From contig CAMEIH010000017.1 of assembly GCA_945917985.1 (NCBI GenBank), positions 1 through 51,582 of the forward strand: a stretch of 51,582 nucleotides of DNA, written 5' to 3'. Every line of letters starts with the position of its first letter. Within the stretch, counting starts at the first letter, position 1. Under the pieces are notes generated by a model. The model had not been told where the DNA came from, did no database searches, and was given only the letters and a program-made list of their open reading frames with translations. A program made the translations under genes and the position numbers. Origin of the DNA: an uncultured Clostridium sp. (lineage in GTDB: Bacteria; Bacillota; Clostridia; Lachnospirales; Lachnospiraceae). Below, one piece after another: positions 17,877 through 26,819 of the stretch.

Positions 17877-19148
17877 TTACTTTATGATTTCTGTTACACG
17901 AACGCCGAAACTTTCTTCAATCACAACTACTTCGCCCTTGGCAACAAACTTTCCGTTTACCAGAACATCTATCGGTTCACCGGCTATCTTATCCAGTTCA
18001 ATGATCGTACCCGGTGCGAAATCAAGAATTTCCGCAATGGATTTTTTGGTCCTGCCAAGCTCCACAGTAACCTCAAGAGGCACATCCATGATCAAACCGA
18101 TATTTTCCTGTCCGGCTACCACATTTCCTGTTCCTGAAAAACTCTGGAACTGTGCCGGCTGTATATTCATATTCTGCATATCCGGTTGCGGCATTCCATA
18201 GCCCGGCTGCATTCCCGGCTGTGGCATTCCGTAACCCGGCTGCATTCCCATCTGTGGCATTCCATAACCCGGCTGCATTCCCATCTGTGGCATTCCGTAT
18301 CCCGGCTGCATTCCCATCTGACTGTTCATCTGGGACATATCCGGCTGAGGTGCAGATTCCACAACAGGCGGAATATAGGGTTCCGGTTCTTTCTCCTGCA
18401 CCGGTTCCGGTTCGGGTTCAGGCGCTTGTGAGGAGATAAAAGTCTCATACAGGCTCTTTGCGAACTCGATCGGATATAGCTGCATGATTGTGCTGTCCAC
18501 CAGATCATCAATCTGCATTCGGAACGAAATCTTTACAAAAGTTCCTGAAAGGAAATCTGCGATATCGCTTCCCTGCCTGAACTCCTGCAGATCAACAAGA
18601 CTGGCTTCCGGAGGACTGATATCGATCATCTTTCCAAGCATGGTTGACATGGAGGTTGCTGCCGATCCCATCATCTGGTTCATAGCCTCGGAAATTGCAC
18701 TCAAATGCAGTTCTCCAAGCTCTCCCTCCGTGTTGCTTCCGTCGCCCCCCATCATCAGGTCAGTAATCACTTTAACGTCCTGCTCCTTGAGAACCATGAT
18801 ATTGGATCCGTCAAGTCCTGCCGTATATCTGATCTGAATAAAAACACATGGCTTCTGATAATCTTCAATTACCGTATCCCAGTTTGCCAATGTGACAACC
18901 GGAGTCGTAATATTCACTTTTCTGTTAACCAGAGAATACAAAGTCGTTGCCGAGGAGCCCATGCTGATATTGGCAATTTCACCTATGGCATCTTTCTCTG
19001 TGTCTGTCAGCAGGCTTTCATCTATCACGTCAGAGACACCTGATACAGGCTCCTGCGTATCTGTTGTACCTGCACTGCCTGAATCTCCGGAGAGATCCAT
19101 GCCGCTGAGTAGTGCATTTATTTCATCCTGCGATAATATTCCATCCAT
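17877..19148 (-). CDS. fliY: C-ring protein and CheY-P phosphatase FliY (FliN-type C-terminus)
   Basis: FliY is the Firmicute C-ring component that combines CheY-P binding, CheC-like phosphatase activity and a FliN domain. The 423-residue protein begins with a CheY-binding motif, LSQDEINALLSG. Two CheC-type modules follow (DAIGEIANISMGSSATTL and SAISEAMNQMMGSAATSM), then a proline/methionine/glutamine repeat linker (about 262-335) and the C-terminal SpoA/FliN domain (LGRTKKSIAEILDFAPGTII, IDVLVNGKFVAKGEVVVI). The linker is made of a 33-bp DNA repeat, described separately. It starts 6 nt after fliM. Confidence 0.95.
   Translation of the reverse strand: MDGILSQDEINALLSGMDLSGDSGSAGTTDTQEPVSGVSDVIDESLLTDTEKDAIGEIANISMGSSATTLYSLVNRKVNITTPVVTLANWDTVIEDYQKPCVFIQIRYTAGLDGSNIMVLKEQDVKVITDLMMGGDGSNTEGELGELHLSAISEAMNQMMGSAATSMSTMLGKMIDISPPEASLVDLQEFRQGSDIADFLSGTFVKISFRMQIDDLVDSTIMQLYPIEFAKSLYETFISSQAPEPEPEPVQEKEPEPYIPPVVESAPQPDMSQMNSQMGMQPGYGMPQMGMQPGYGMPQMGMQPGYGMPQPGMQPGYGMPQPDMQNMNIQPAQFQSFSGTGNVVAGQENIGLIMDVPLEVTVELGRTKKSIAEILDFAPGTIIELDKIAGEPIDVLVNGKFVAKGEVVVIEESFGVRVTEIIK
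18183..18318 (-). repeat. 33-bp in-frame tandem repeat in fliY linker
   Basis: The octamer GGCATTCC recurs at 18190, 18223, 18256 and 18289, an exact 33-bp period. Each unit encodes 11 residues of the form MGMQPGYGMPQ. The copies are nearly identical in DNA sequence, so copy number may vary between strains by slippage without breaking the frame. Confidence 0.9.
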
Positions 19149-19154
19149 TTCTCA

Positions 19155-20135
19155 CTACTCCCCCTCTCTGATCACACTGGTTATCCGAACCGCATATTTA
19201 TCCTGACTGGAACCCGGTAACGCAGTAAATTTTCTGATATTTCCAACATATACATCCATTTCCGAGGAAACTCCCGTTCCCAGCCGGATGATATCGCCCG
19301 GCTGCAGATTGATAAAATCATTGACCGATACCTGACTTTTGCCAAGCACAGCCTTCACAGGTATGTCAATTCTCCTGATCAATGTCTCAATATGTTCGCC
19401 ATAATTCTGGCTGTCATTCTTCTGCATGGTAGAAAACCAATACTTGGTATTCAGTTTATCCATCACATCTTCCAAAGTAAAGAAAGGAAGACAAATATTC
19501 ATGTGCCCTTCCACATCACCGATCTTCACATTCATGGTGACGATAGCGATCATGTCACTGGGCGCAATTACCTGAGCAAACTGTGCATTCGTTTCAATCC
19601 GCTCCATCACAGGATTGATATCCACCACATTCTTCCAGGGTTCCCGCATCAACTGCATACAAATGACCATCAGCTTTTCCAGAATCGTCATCTCTATTTC
19701 TGAAAAATCCCTGTTCTTTTCAAGCGGGACTCCCGGTCCGCCAAGCATTCTGTCTATCATGGCAAATCCCAGATTCGCCGCCATTTCTATAATAATATTA
19801 CCATTTAACGGAACAAAGTCCACAATTCCCAAAATCACGGGATTTGACAGAGCATTGGTAAATTCCGAAAAGGTCACTGTCTCAGAACTGCTGACAGTTA
19901 CCTGTATATTCTTTCTTAAATAGACCGGAAGATTTGTGGAAATCAATCTTCCATAGTGTTCATAGATAATCTCCAGTGTACGCAGATGTTCTTTGGAAAA
20001 CTTCGCAGGCCGTTTAAAATCATAATCCTTAACCTGCTTTTCTCCGGTTTCCTGCATCTGCTCCACATCCAGTTCACCGGTACTGAGGGCCGCAAGCAGA
20101 TTATCAATTTCGTTTTGGGACAGTACCTCACCCAC
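19155..20135 (-). CDS. fliM: Flagellar motor switch protein FliM
   Basis: FliM is the main CheY-P binding subunit of the C ring. The 326-residue protein has the N-terminal peptide LSQNEIDNLLAAL, a CheC-like middle domain (ETVTFSEFTNALSNP, GFAMIDRMLGGPG), and a C-terminal SpoA domain (VKAVLGKSQVSVNDFINLQPGDII). The start is GTG at 20133-20135 with a strong GGAGGTGAACTTCT upstream. It sits between fliL and fliY. Confidence 0.96.
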   Translation of the reverse strand: MGEVLSQNEIDNLLAALSTGELDVEQMQETGEKQVKDYDFKRPAKFSKEHLRTLEIIYEHYGRLISTNLPVYLRKNIQVTVSSSETVTFSEFTNALSNPVILGIVDFVPLNGNIIIEMAANLGFAMIDRMLGGPGVPLEKNRDFSEIEMTILEKLMVICMQLMREPWKNVVDINPVMERIETNAQFAQVIAPSDMIAIVTMNVKIGDVEGHMNICLPFFTLEDVMDKLNTKYWFSTMQKNDSQNYGEHIETLIRRIDIPVKAVLGKSQVSVNDFINLQPGDIIRLGTGVSSEMDVYVGNIRKFTALPGSSQDKYAVRITSVIREGE

Positions 20136-20176
20136 AGAAGTTCACCTCCTTCATTTATGTCTGATTCCAAAACCGT

Positions 20177-20692
20177 TTACTGTATAAGAATACTGCTGAA
20201 GGTTACGTCATAAATAAACTGGGAATCAAACATGGCCTGAACTCTCTGAAGGATTTCTTCCTCAATCGCATGTGAATTCTCACGTGCCTCATCTGCAGTA
20301 TGCAGAGATACCGCATCGTTGATCTCACCCTTGATCAGACTCTCTCTGGTAGACAAGTCCCCGTAGGTCTTGTAATCCTTATCTTTGGAATTCATGGAAA
20401 GAGTGACGGAAAGCATCGCATAATGCTCTTTCTCATCATTTTCCCCTTTCTTTAAAGGAACTGTCAGATCCGTAATATCATAAGTGACTACATCTGCCAT
20501 GGAAACGGTCACTTCCTGCTTTTCTTCCTCCGTTTGCCCGCCAAGATCAAGATTGATGGCTGCGGCAATATCTGTCACCAATGCTGCTGTCTTTCTGTTG
20601 GTTCCCGAAACACTGAGCAGCGTAATGGACGAAAGTACAATATTTACGACCAGCAGTGCAAGAATTACAATCGAAATCAAATTTTTTTTCAT
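20177..20692 (-). CDS. fliL: Basal-body-associated protein FliL
   Basis: FliL surrounds the stator and supports torque. The 171-residue protein has an N-terminal membrane helix (about 5-26), then a periplasmic/extracytoplasmic domain with YAMLSVTLSMNSKD and an amphipathic C-terminus (QAMFDSQFIYDVTFSSILIQ) typical of FliL. The ATG follows AGAAGGAAACAGAAA. It lies between motB and fliM. Confidence 0.9.
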   Translation of the reverse strand: MKKNLISIVILALLVVNIVLSSITLLSVSGTNRKTAALVTDIAAAINLDLGGQTEEEKQEVTVSMADVVTYDITDLTVPLKKGENDEKEHYAMLSVTLSMNSKDKDYKTYGDLSTRESLIKGEINDAVSLHTADEARENSHAIEEEILQRVQAMFDSQFIYDVTFSSILIQ

Positions 20693-20715
20693 TTTCTGTT
20701 TCCTTCTCTTAAATC

Positions 20716-21522
20716 TTAATATGAACTCAGCGAATTGTAAATCCGAATCTCAACTCTTCTGTTCTTTGCTCTTCCCTCAGCCGTGGAGTTATCTGCAATC
20801 GGTACATATTCACCCATTCCGGAATGCTTGATATTGACCGGATTCAGGGTCGTATTTTCAACCAGATAATAAAATACGGAAAGAGCACGTCCCGCACTCA
20901 GTTCGTCATTGTTGGAGTACTTTTCTCCCGACATGGGAACATTGTCCGTATGGCCTTCTATCTCGATCGTACCGTTGCTGTATTTCTGCAGAATAATTCC
21001 CACCTGATTTAAGATAGGGAGCGCCTCATCCTTCAGCTGAACGCTTCCTGAATCAAACAAAATGGCGCCGTTTAAGGTGAGCTGTACATACTGAGCCGTA
21101 AATTCGATATCAATCTCTTTGTCAAGATTTTTTTCTTCAAGCGCTTCTTCCACCTTCTCGGCAAGCTCCTCAGACTCCTTAAGCTTTGCCTCCTCAAGTA
21201 TTTCTTCTGCTGACTTAAGATCCTCCGGAATGGTCTCTCCTTCCGCATCACGCCCGGTGCTGTTTATGTAATCATCCAGTTCGTTTAACTGACTGACACC
21301 GTTGCTGATTAGAATGCCGTCCCCAATTGCCGTAGCTCCCGCTGAGAAAATACTGAACGTCTGATTAAAAGAAGCTGCCAGAAGTTCAAATTTCTGGGCA
21401 TCCATGGTCGACATGGAAAACAGCATAACAAAGAAGCAAAGCAAAAGATTCATCAGATCGGCGAAGGTAGCCTGCCAGGCCGGGGCCCCCTTGGGCGGTT
21501 CATCCGGCTTACGTTTAGCCAT
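20716..21522 (-). CDS. motB: Flagellar stator protein MotB
   Basis: MotB anchors the stator to peptidoglycan and carries the proton-accepting aspartate. The start is ATG at 21520-21522 (MAKRKPDEPP), since GGAGGTGAGGAGA precedes it; the motA stop is inside the first codons (ATGGCTAA overlap). The 268-residue protein has the membrane helix with the critical Asp in TFADLMNLLLCFFVML, a coiled-coil plug region, and an OmpA-like domain with IEIEGHTDNVPMSG and SAGRALSVFYYL. Confidence 0.95.
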   Translation of the reverse strand: MAKRKPDEPPKGAPAWQATFADLMNLLLCFFVMLFSMSTMDAQKFELLAASFNQTFSIFSAGATAIGDGILISNGVSQLNELDDYINSTGRDAEGETIPEDLKSAEEILEEAKLKESEELAEKVEEALEEKNLDKEIDIEFTAQYVQLTLNGAILFDSGSVQLKDEALPILNQVGIILQKYSNGTIEIEGHTDNVPMSGEKYSNNDELSAGRALSVFYYLVENTTLNPVNIKHSGMGEYVPIADNSTAEGRAKNRRVEIRIYNSLSSY

Positions 21523-22312
21523 TCTCCTCACCTCCATCACTATCACCCTGTGTAATTCTTTCACCGGGTGAAAGGAACGACTTCAGCTTCTCTTCTATTA
21601 CTCTCGGGTTTTCTCCTGCCTGGATAGACAAAAGACCCTCAATCATAATTTCCTTCATCATCATTTCAGCGGCATTGTTTGACTTTAATTTGCCCGCCAC
21701 GGGTGCGCAGATCCAGTTGGCGAGGAGGGAACCGTACAAGGTAGTGATCAGCGCAACTGCCATACTGGGACCCAGACTGGAAGGATCTGACATTTCATAC
21801 AACATGTTAACCAGACCAATCAGGGTACCGATCATACCCCAGGCAGGACCCATGGAACCAAGATCTTCCCAAAACGCAATTTTACTCTTGTGTCTGTCCT
21901 CCAGGCTGACCAGCTCTGTCTCCATAATTCCTCTGACAAGATCAGGATCCGTACCGTCAACGATCAGAAGGATTCCTTTTTTCATGAAATCATCGTCCAG
22001 ATCTCCCGCTGCCTCTTCCAAAGAAAGGAGGCCTTCCTTACGGGCTATATTTGACAGATCAATGATTTTCTGGATCATGGACCGTGCATCCCATACAGGT
22101 GCTTTAAAAACTAGGGTAAAGCTCTTAAGACCGCCAATGTAATCCTTCATGGTCTTAGAGGCCATAACCGAAAAGAAAGCACCGCCGAAGGTAATAATTG
22201 CCGATGCAAGATCGACATAACGACCTATATTTTCAATTCCGGCATTCGTAAGAATACCGTAAAAGCACATGGCAAAGCATAGTACCAAGCCAAGAATCGA
22301 CGCTAAATCCAC
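21515..22312 (-). CDS. motA: Flagellar stator protein MotA
   Basis: MotA forms the pentameric stator ring around MotB. The 265-residue protein has four membrane helices (about 2-22, 31-50, 148-170 and 182-205). The conserved WEDLGSMGPAWGMIGTLIG and MAVALITTLYGSLLAN segments mark helices 3 and 4. The start is GTG at 22310-22312 without a strong ribosome site, so translation may depend on flbD, which ends 20 nt upstream. It overlaps motB by 8 nt. Confidence 0.95.
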   Translation of the reverse strand: MDLASILGLVLCFAMCFYGILTNAGIENIGRYVDLASAIITFGGAFFSVMASKTMKDYIGGLKSFTLVFKAPVWDARSMIQKIIDLSNIARKEGLLSLEEAAGDLDDDFMKKGILLIVDGTDPDLVRGIMETELVSLEDRHKSKIAFWEDLGSMGPAWGMIGTLIGLVNMLYEMSDPSSLGPSMAVALITTLYGSLLANWICAPVAGKLKSNNAAEMMMKEIMIEGLLSIQAGENPRVIEEKLKSFLSPGERITQGDSDGGEENG

Positions 22313-22332
22313 AATTTACACCCATTTTTGCG

Positions 22333-22518
22333 TTAATTCGCAAAAATATCCTTTCTATACAATTTTACAAGATTTTTCACTTCTTGTCTACTTTCTTTTA
22401 CAATTATTTTTCTGCCCGTGGTAAAGGTGATAACTGTGTCCGGGGTTTCCTCCACAAGCTCCATCAAATCGGGATTTATTAGTACTTTTGACCCATTTAT
22501 CTTTGTCACTTCTATCAT
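22333..22518 (-). CDS. flbD: FlbD-family small flagellar protein
   Basis: This 61-residue protein has the FlbD (YlzI) family signature: MIEVTKINGSKVLINPDLME, then TPDTVITFTTGRKI and a Lys/Arg-rich end. The gene lies between flgE and motA, as commonly in Firmicutes. The biochemical role is unknown; it is not the Caulobacter FlbD regulator. The ATG follows a strong AAGGAGGGTATTTT. A perfect 12-bp hairpin lies 49 nt upstream. Confidence 0.9.
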   Translation of the reverse strand: MIEVTKINGSKVLINPDLMELVEETPDTVITFTTGRKIIVKESRQEVKNLVKLYRKDIFAN

Positions 22519-22566
22519 AAAATACCCTCCTTATCCAAAATCTGGCACAGCAGGAATAAAACACCT

Positions 22567-22595
22567 AAAGGGAACCGGATAAACCGGTTCCCTTT
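22567..22595 (-). terminator. 12-bp perfect hairpin between flgE and flbD, attenuator or mRNA stabiliser
   Basis: On the minus strand AAAGGGAACCGG pairs perfectly with CCGGTTCCCTTT around a 5-nt loop, 26 nt after the flgE stop. It is followed by AGGTGTTTTATT rather than a full T run, so it is more likely a partial terminator or a 3-prime stabiliser of hook mRNA than an operon end. Confidence 0.75.
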
Positions 22596-22620
22596 CCCCG
22601 CCTATTTATAAGCAATGTTA

Positions 22621-24021
22621 TTATCTCTTCAGATTCGTCAATTCCTCAAGAAGCGTATCGGAAACAGTGATGATACGGCTGTTTGCCTGGAAGCCTCTCT
22701 GGGTTGTGATCATTTCCGTAAACTCAGCGGAAAGATCCACATTACTCATTTCCAGAACGCCTGTATTCATATAACCGCCGCCTGCAGTGATATCGGTTCC
22801 GATCCCGTCAAAATCGCCGGAGTTCTGGGTTGCGGAATACAGATTATCACCTTCCTTGGCAAGTCCCGACGCATTGGCAAAGGTTGCCACCGCAATCTGT
22901 CCCATCAGTCTTGACTGTCCGTTATCGTAGGTTGCGTAGATCATACCATCCTTCTGGATATCGATACCGCTCATCTCGCCCACCTTACGTCCTGCCTTAT
23001 TTCCATCAGAATCTCCGCGGATAGGAGCGATGGTAGAAGAACCGTTGTTGTTGACGTTGGATGTAGCAGAGAAATCAATGGTGATATTGGAGAAATTGTC
23101 ACTAAGTCCTGAAAGATCCAAAACAATACTGGACTTTTCGGTATAACTGCCGTCCGCTGCAGGAGCCGCAGCACCAACATTGACAAAGGAACCGTTTTTT
23201 GTACTGAAATTCAAAAGTGCTGTTCTATCCGCTGTACCACCGGTAAATGCACCGTTTGCATCCACTACCAGTTTTGCCTTGTCTGCATTTAAAACTGATT
23301 TTCCGTTGGAATCAAGAATATCATCCAGCTGGACATAAAACTGTCCGTTATCCGCTGTAGAATCCGCATCATGAACACTGAGCTTCGCAGTATACTTATA
23401 TCCCAAATTATCATAAAATTCCAGATTCATGATCTTACCCGAGGAATTGTTTACATTGGTATCATTCTTGTCAAGAATACCTGTGATTCTCGCTGCGGTG
23501 GTAGCCTCCGGAGGGTAGGTCATATTCTCTTCTGTCATAATACGGAGAGCAGAAACCGTATCCTGCTTGATGGCACTTGGGTTGTTAGGGTCCACCTGCC
23601 AGCCCATCACATTGTATCCGGTGCTTGTCATGGCAAGGTTGCCGGCACCATCCACATAGAAAGAGCCGTCTCTTGTAAAGAATTTATCCATGCCGTTGCT
23701 GACAATGAAGAATGCATCTCCCGTGATCATGATATCAAAGGGATCGTTGGTTGTCTGGGATGCACCCTGGGTAGTGATGGCGGTCTTGATTGCGCTTGTC
23801 TTGGAGCCAAGACCGATCTGTCTCGCATTCACACCACCCACACCTGTGGTGGTGTTGGCTCCTGATGCAGACTGAGTTGTCTGATACATCAGATCACTGA
23901 ATGTCATAGACTGTGATTTATATGCTGTGGTGTTTACGTTTGCAATGTTGTTACCAATAACGTCCATTCTGGTCTGGTGTGTCTTTAAACCTGCTACACC
24001 AGAGTATAATGATCTCATCAT
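22621..24021 (-). CDS. flgE: Flagellar hook protein FlgE
   Basis: FlgE polymerises into the hook, the universal joint of the flagellum. The 466-residue protein has the conserved rod/hook N-terminus (SLYSGVAGLKTHQTRMDVIGNNIANVN, shown over residues 4-30 in parts) and C-terminus (EFTEMITTQRGFQANSRII). The middle is variable and rich in Asn, Thr and Ser. Two adjacent Met codons open the frame, with AGGAGG upstream. It is bracketed by hairpins. Distal rod genes flgF and flgG are not in this window. Confidence 0.95.
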   Translation of the reverse strand: MMRSLYSGVAGLKTHQTRMDVIGNNIANVNTTAYKSQSMTFSDLMYQTTQSASGANTTTGVGGVNARQIGLGSKTSAIKTAITTQGASQTTNDPFDIMITGDAFFIVSNGMDKFFTRDGSFYVDGAGNLAMTSTGYNVMGWQVDPNNPSAIKQDTVSALRIMTEENMTYPPEATTAARITGILDKNDTNVNNSSGKIMNLEFYDNLGYKYTAKLSVHDADSTADNGQFYVQLDDILDSNGKSVLNADKAKLVVDANGAFTGGTADRTALLNFSTKNGSFVNVGAAAPAADGSYTEKSSIVLDLSGLSDNFSNITIDFSATSNVNNNGSSTIAPIRGDSDGNKAGRKVGEMSGIDIQKDGMIYATYDNGQSRLMGQIAVATFANASGLAKEGDNLYSATQNSGDFDGIGTDITAGGGYMNTGVLEMSNVDLSAEFTEMITTQRGFQANSRIITVSDTLLEELTNLKR

Positions 24022-24078
24022 AATGAAATGACCTCCTTAATGTTCTTCGCCGCCTGTTCCTTCTGTCGTTCGGGAACA

Positions 24079-24102
24079 ATAGCCTCCGTAAGGTCCGGCT
24101 AT
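24079..24102 (-). promoter_or_regulatory. Small hairpin in the flgE leader
   Basis: ATAGCC and GGCTAT form a 6-bp inverted repeat overlapping the stop of the TIGR02530 gene. A second short pair (GTTCC/GGAAC) follows before the flgE ribosome site. Together with the hairpin after flgE this brackets the hook gene. Confidence 0.5.
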
Positions 24103-24491
24103 GCAATTACGGCTCCGTCAATATTTGTAAATACATTTTCTGCTGTGTCCTGCTGATTCATGGCTGTCACCACCGTGTGATTGGGAATATTCACAATGAA
24201 CGCCAATCCGTCAACAAGTACCAGCGATTCTCTGATTCCTTTCTGCTGTGCTCTCGCAGTTCCTTCATTCAGTCTGTCCATCTGGCCCTTCGTCAGTTCA
24301 ATATTCCGATCTTCCAGCCTTCCCTTCGCATGCTTGGAAAATTTCACTTCGCCGGCATCACTTTTCTGATTCAGGATTTCCTGAAAAGATAATCCTTCTT
24401 CCGTTCTGTTCTGTACCGGTGCTTTGTTTTGACCAAGGTACTGATCCTGAAGCTGTTCAATGGAAAGGAATCCTCCATTTTGCACTTTCAT
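24099..24491 (-). CDS. Flagellar operon protein of the TIGR02530 family
   Basis: This 130-residue protein has the family core: FSKHAKGRLEDRNIELTKGQ near residues 53-72, then RESLVLVDGLAFIVN and the ending TVVTAMNQQD. Members sit between flgD and flgE in many Firmicutes and Spirochaetes; the function is not established, though export of or assembly of the hook is a reasonable guess. The N-terminal 45 residues are Gln-rich. The ATG follows GGGAGGAGCAGCAT. Confidence 0.88.
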   Translation of the reverse strand: MKVQNGGFLSIEQLQDQYLGQNKAPVQNRTEEGLSFQEILNQKSDAGEVKFSKHAKGRLEDRNIELTKGQMDRLNEGTARAQQKGIRESLVLVDGLAFIVNIPNHTVVTAMNQQDTAENVFTNIDGAVIA

Positions 24492-24531
24492 ATGCTGCTC
24501 CTCCCTGAGTCTTTGCTTCTATGCATCCTGC

Positions 24532-25287
24532 TTAAGCTTCTGTCTCTGCACCTTCTTCTGCGGCTGCCTCTTCTGCGTCCTCTGTCTCTTCTACAGCTTC
24601 GCTTTTCTCTGCTTCTTCTGTGTTGTCTGTCTCTTCTGCCTTATTATTTTCCTCTGCCTCCGCTTCCAGCTGTGCGATCCTTGCTACATACTGCTGAAGC
24701 TTTTCCACATCTGCTTTAGAGATGAATGACTGCTGATAAGCTGTCATACTGTTATAACCCTGCTGAAGGATGGAAACAGCCTCCTTATCTGACAGCGTAA
24801 GTTCTTCAAAGAGGGGAAGTTCCTCCATTGCTCCCGCAAAGGTAATTGCCAGATCGTAAGCATCCTGATAGGTTTCATCCACCACTGCAGTCACATCATC
24901 TGCAGAATAAAGAGTTCCGTCGATGGAAACATAAGCTTTGTTGTTCTCATATGTAACATATTCCACCATACCCTGTATCTGCTTTGTTTCCCCGTTGCTG
25001 TTTGTGGTCTCCACATTCACCAGCTTTCCTACCATGGAAGAGGCTCTTGACAATTCCATACTGGCTGCCATATTCTGCATCTGCTCTACCTGGGAGAAAG
25101 TTGCATACTGTGAAATATATTCCGTATTTGAGGTGGGTTCCAAAGGATCCTGATATTTCATCTGGGCTACCAGAAGCTGTAAGAAAGCATCCTTATCCAT
25201 ACCATTGCTGCTCGAAGTCTTCTGAACAGACGACTGGGATGCCGTTTCCTGTATTTGTCCGTCTTTTACAACTGCTCCTACTGACAT
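24532..25287 (-). CDS. flgD: Hook cap protein FlgD with acidic C-terminal tail
   Basis: FlgD is the scaffold for hook assembly. The start is ATG at 25285-25287 (MSVGAVV) after AGAAAGGAGAAAAA. The 251-residue protein has the conserved N-terminal segment DAFLQLLVAQMKYQDPLEPT and ATFSQVEQM, then a short Tudor-like stretch (LVNVETTNSNG...). Instead of the usual FLG-Ig domain it continues with a helical region and a tail of about 45 residues dominated by Glu and Ala (AEEAEKSEAVEETED). It is 33 nt after fliK. Confidence 0.9.
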   Translation of the reverse strand: MSVGAVVKDGQIQETASQSSVQKTSSSNGMDKDAFLQLLVAQMKYQDPLEPTSNTEYISQYATFSQVEQMQNMAASMELSRASSMVGKLVNVETTNSNGETKQIQGMVEYVTYENNKAYVSIDGTLYSADDVTAVVDETYQDAYDLAITFAGAMEELPLFEELTLSDKEAVSILQQGYNSMTAYQQSFISKADVEKLQQYVARIAQLEAEAEENNKAEETDNTEEAEKSEAVEETEDAEEAAAEEGAETEA

Positions 25288-25320
25288 TTTTTCTCCTTTC
25301 TGCACATTGTGCCTTTCATC

Positions 25321-26742
25321 TTATGCGGTAAAATCTACCGTTCCTCCGTTTGCTTTCATCATCTGTGCCGATAAAAGTTCTTCGTCACTGGCTTCCTCTT
25401 CAAAGCCTTCCTCAAGAGCGTTCAAATTGATTCTCCTTGGGGACTTCTTGTTTCCCTGATAGGAACTTCCGTTTTCTCTTTCCTGTCCCTGCCAGAGATT
25501 GCTTTCAAATGCGTGGCTCTCCACTGTCACTTCAACCGCTTCCACCTTAATTCCCTGTTCCTTCATAGAATCCTTGAGAAGAGCGATCTGGCTTTCCACG
25601 GCTGCCTTTACCGTTTCATTCTGTACCTGGAACTGTGCCGTTACCTCTCCTCCCTTAGAAACAAGATGAATTTTCAATGTTCCAAGGCTGGCGGGATGTA
25701 GCTGCATTTCCAACTGATCCATCTCCGGTTTTAACTGAATCTTCATGTAATCAAGAATCTGATCCATAATCTCCCGACTGCTTCTGAAATCAGATGAAGT
25801 TGCTTGTTCAAAAGTGACCTCCGTATTCTGTGGCTGATCCTTTTGTAAGGATGTAAGCAGAGGGTTTTCACTTTCCGGATTCTGTCCGTCCTTTCCCGGC
25901 TGTGCATGTTCTTCTTTTCCGGATGAAGAATCTCCTTCCTCCGTCTTCTTTTGATACACTGTTTCTGCCTGGATCGTATTGCCCTTTTCGTCTGTGGTCA
26001 ATTTTACTGACCGGTTGTCATCTGTGACGGTAATGCTGATTTTTTCCGTTTTCCCATTTTCGGCAGGCATTTCCTCCGGCCGGGCTTCCTTATTCACAGC
26101 AGAGACTTCTTCATCGGGTTCTTCTGCCAGTTTAGCAAGCATCTCATCAAGCTTTTCCGGCTCTATGGACAATTCTTCCGAAAGATCCTGTCTGATACCC
26201 TCAAGGCTCTGAAGGAGATTTTGCACTTTCCCATACAGACCCTCGTCAGTCAGAAGGGAAAGGTTATCCGTCTCCCCTGAAAGACTCACCACAAGCTTTG
26301 TCAGCTGATCAGGGTCAAGAATCGCGCTGATACTAAGTCCAAGTTCCTCCATGGCGTCCAGTATTTCCTCTTCACTGATGTCAAGTGCCTGTGCCACTTC
26401 GGAAATGACTTCATTACCCGCATCCGTCACTTCCTGCTGCCTTTGCGTATCCAGTCCGGGTTCCTCAGGCTTTACTTCAGAGTTTTTTTCTTCCCGTTTC
26501 AAAGCATCCTTCCGGGGATGTGACTGATTTACCTTTTCCTTTTGAAAGTCATTGCTTTCTCCGGTTTTGACCTTTTCTCCGGACACTCTGCTTTCAGAAA
26601 AGGAATCTTTGTCACCGTAAGATGCTTTGCTCATGGCATTTTCAAACTCTCCTGTGCCTGCAGACCTGACTGAAGCTCCCGCCTTCTGGCTTCCGGCAAA
26701 ATTCAGCAGTGAACCTACATCTTTTACAGGTGCTCCTGTCAT
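25321..26742 (-). CDS. fliK: Hook-length control protein FliK
   Basis: FliK measures hook length and triggers the FlhB substrate switch. The start is taken at the second ATG (26742), because GGAGG lies 7 nt before it but only 1 nt before the first. The 473-residue protein has a long, polar, poorly structured N-terminal part and the C-terminal Flg_hook domain with MDQLEMQLHPASLGTLKIHL in parts and VKAAVESQIALLKDSMKEQG. A Lys/Glu/Gln-rich middle is expected for the molecular ruler. It precedes flgD. Confidence 0.9.
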   Translation of the reverse strand: MTGAPVKDVGSLLNFAGSQKAGASVRSAGTGEFENAMSKASYGDKDSFSESRVSGEKVKTGESNDFQKEKVNQSHPRKDALKREEKNSEVKPEEPGLDTQRQQEVTDAGNEVISEVAQALDISEEEILDAMEELGLSISAILDPDQLTKLVVSLSGETDNLSLLTDEGLYGKVQNLLQSLEGIRQDLSEELSIEPEKLDEMLAKLAEEPDEEVSAVNKEARPEEMPAENGKTEKISITVTDDNRSVKLTTDEKGNTIQAETVYQKKTEEGDSSSGKEEHAQPGKDGQNPESENPLLTSLQKDQPQNTEVTFEQATSSDFRSSREIMDQILDYMKIQLKPEMDQLEMQLHPASLGTLKIHLVSKGGEVTAQFQVQNETVKAAVESQIALLKDSMKEQGIKVEAVEVTVESHAFESNLWQGQERENGSSYQGNKKSPRRINLNALEEGFEEEASDEELLSAQMMKANGGTVDFTA

Positions 26743-26819
26743 TTGCATTCCTCCATTCTATAAGTCACGCGGACTATTTTTCAAGGTACACTTATATATC
26801 GTCAAAAAAATGAGATATC

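Noticed and set aside
18183-18318. CRISPR-like short repeats
   Set aside because: The units are contiguous, without spacers, in frame in fliY and encode a regular peptide.
22567-22595. True operon terminator after flgE
   Set aside because: No proper T run follows, and flbD-motA-motB continue on the same strand without a convincing promoter.
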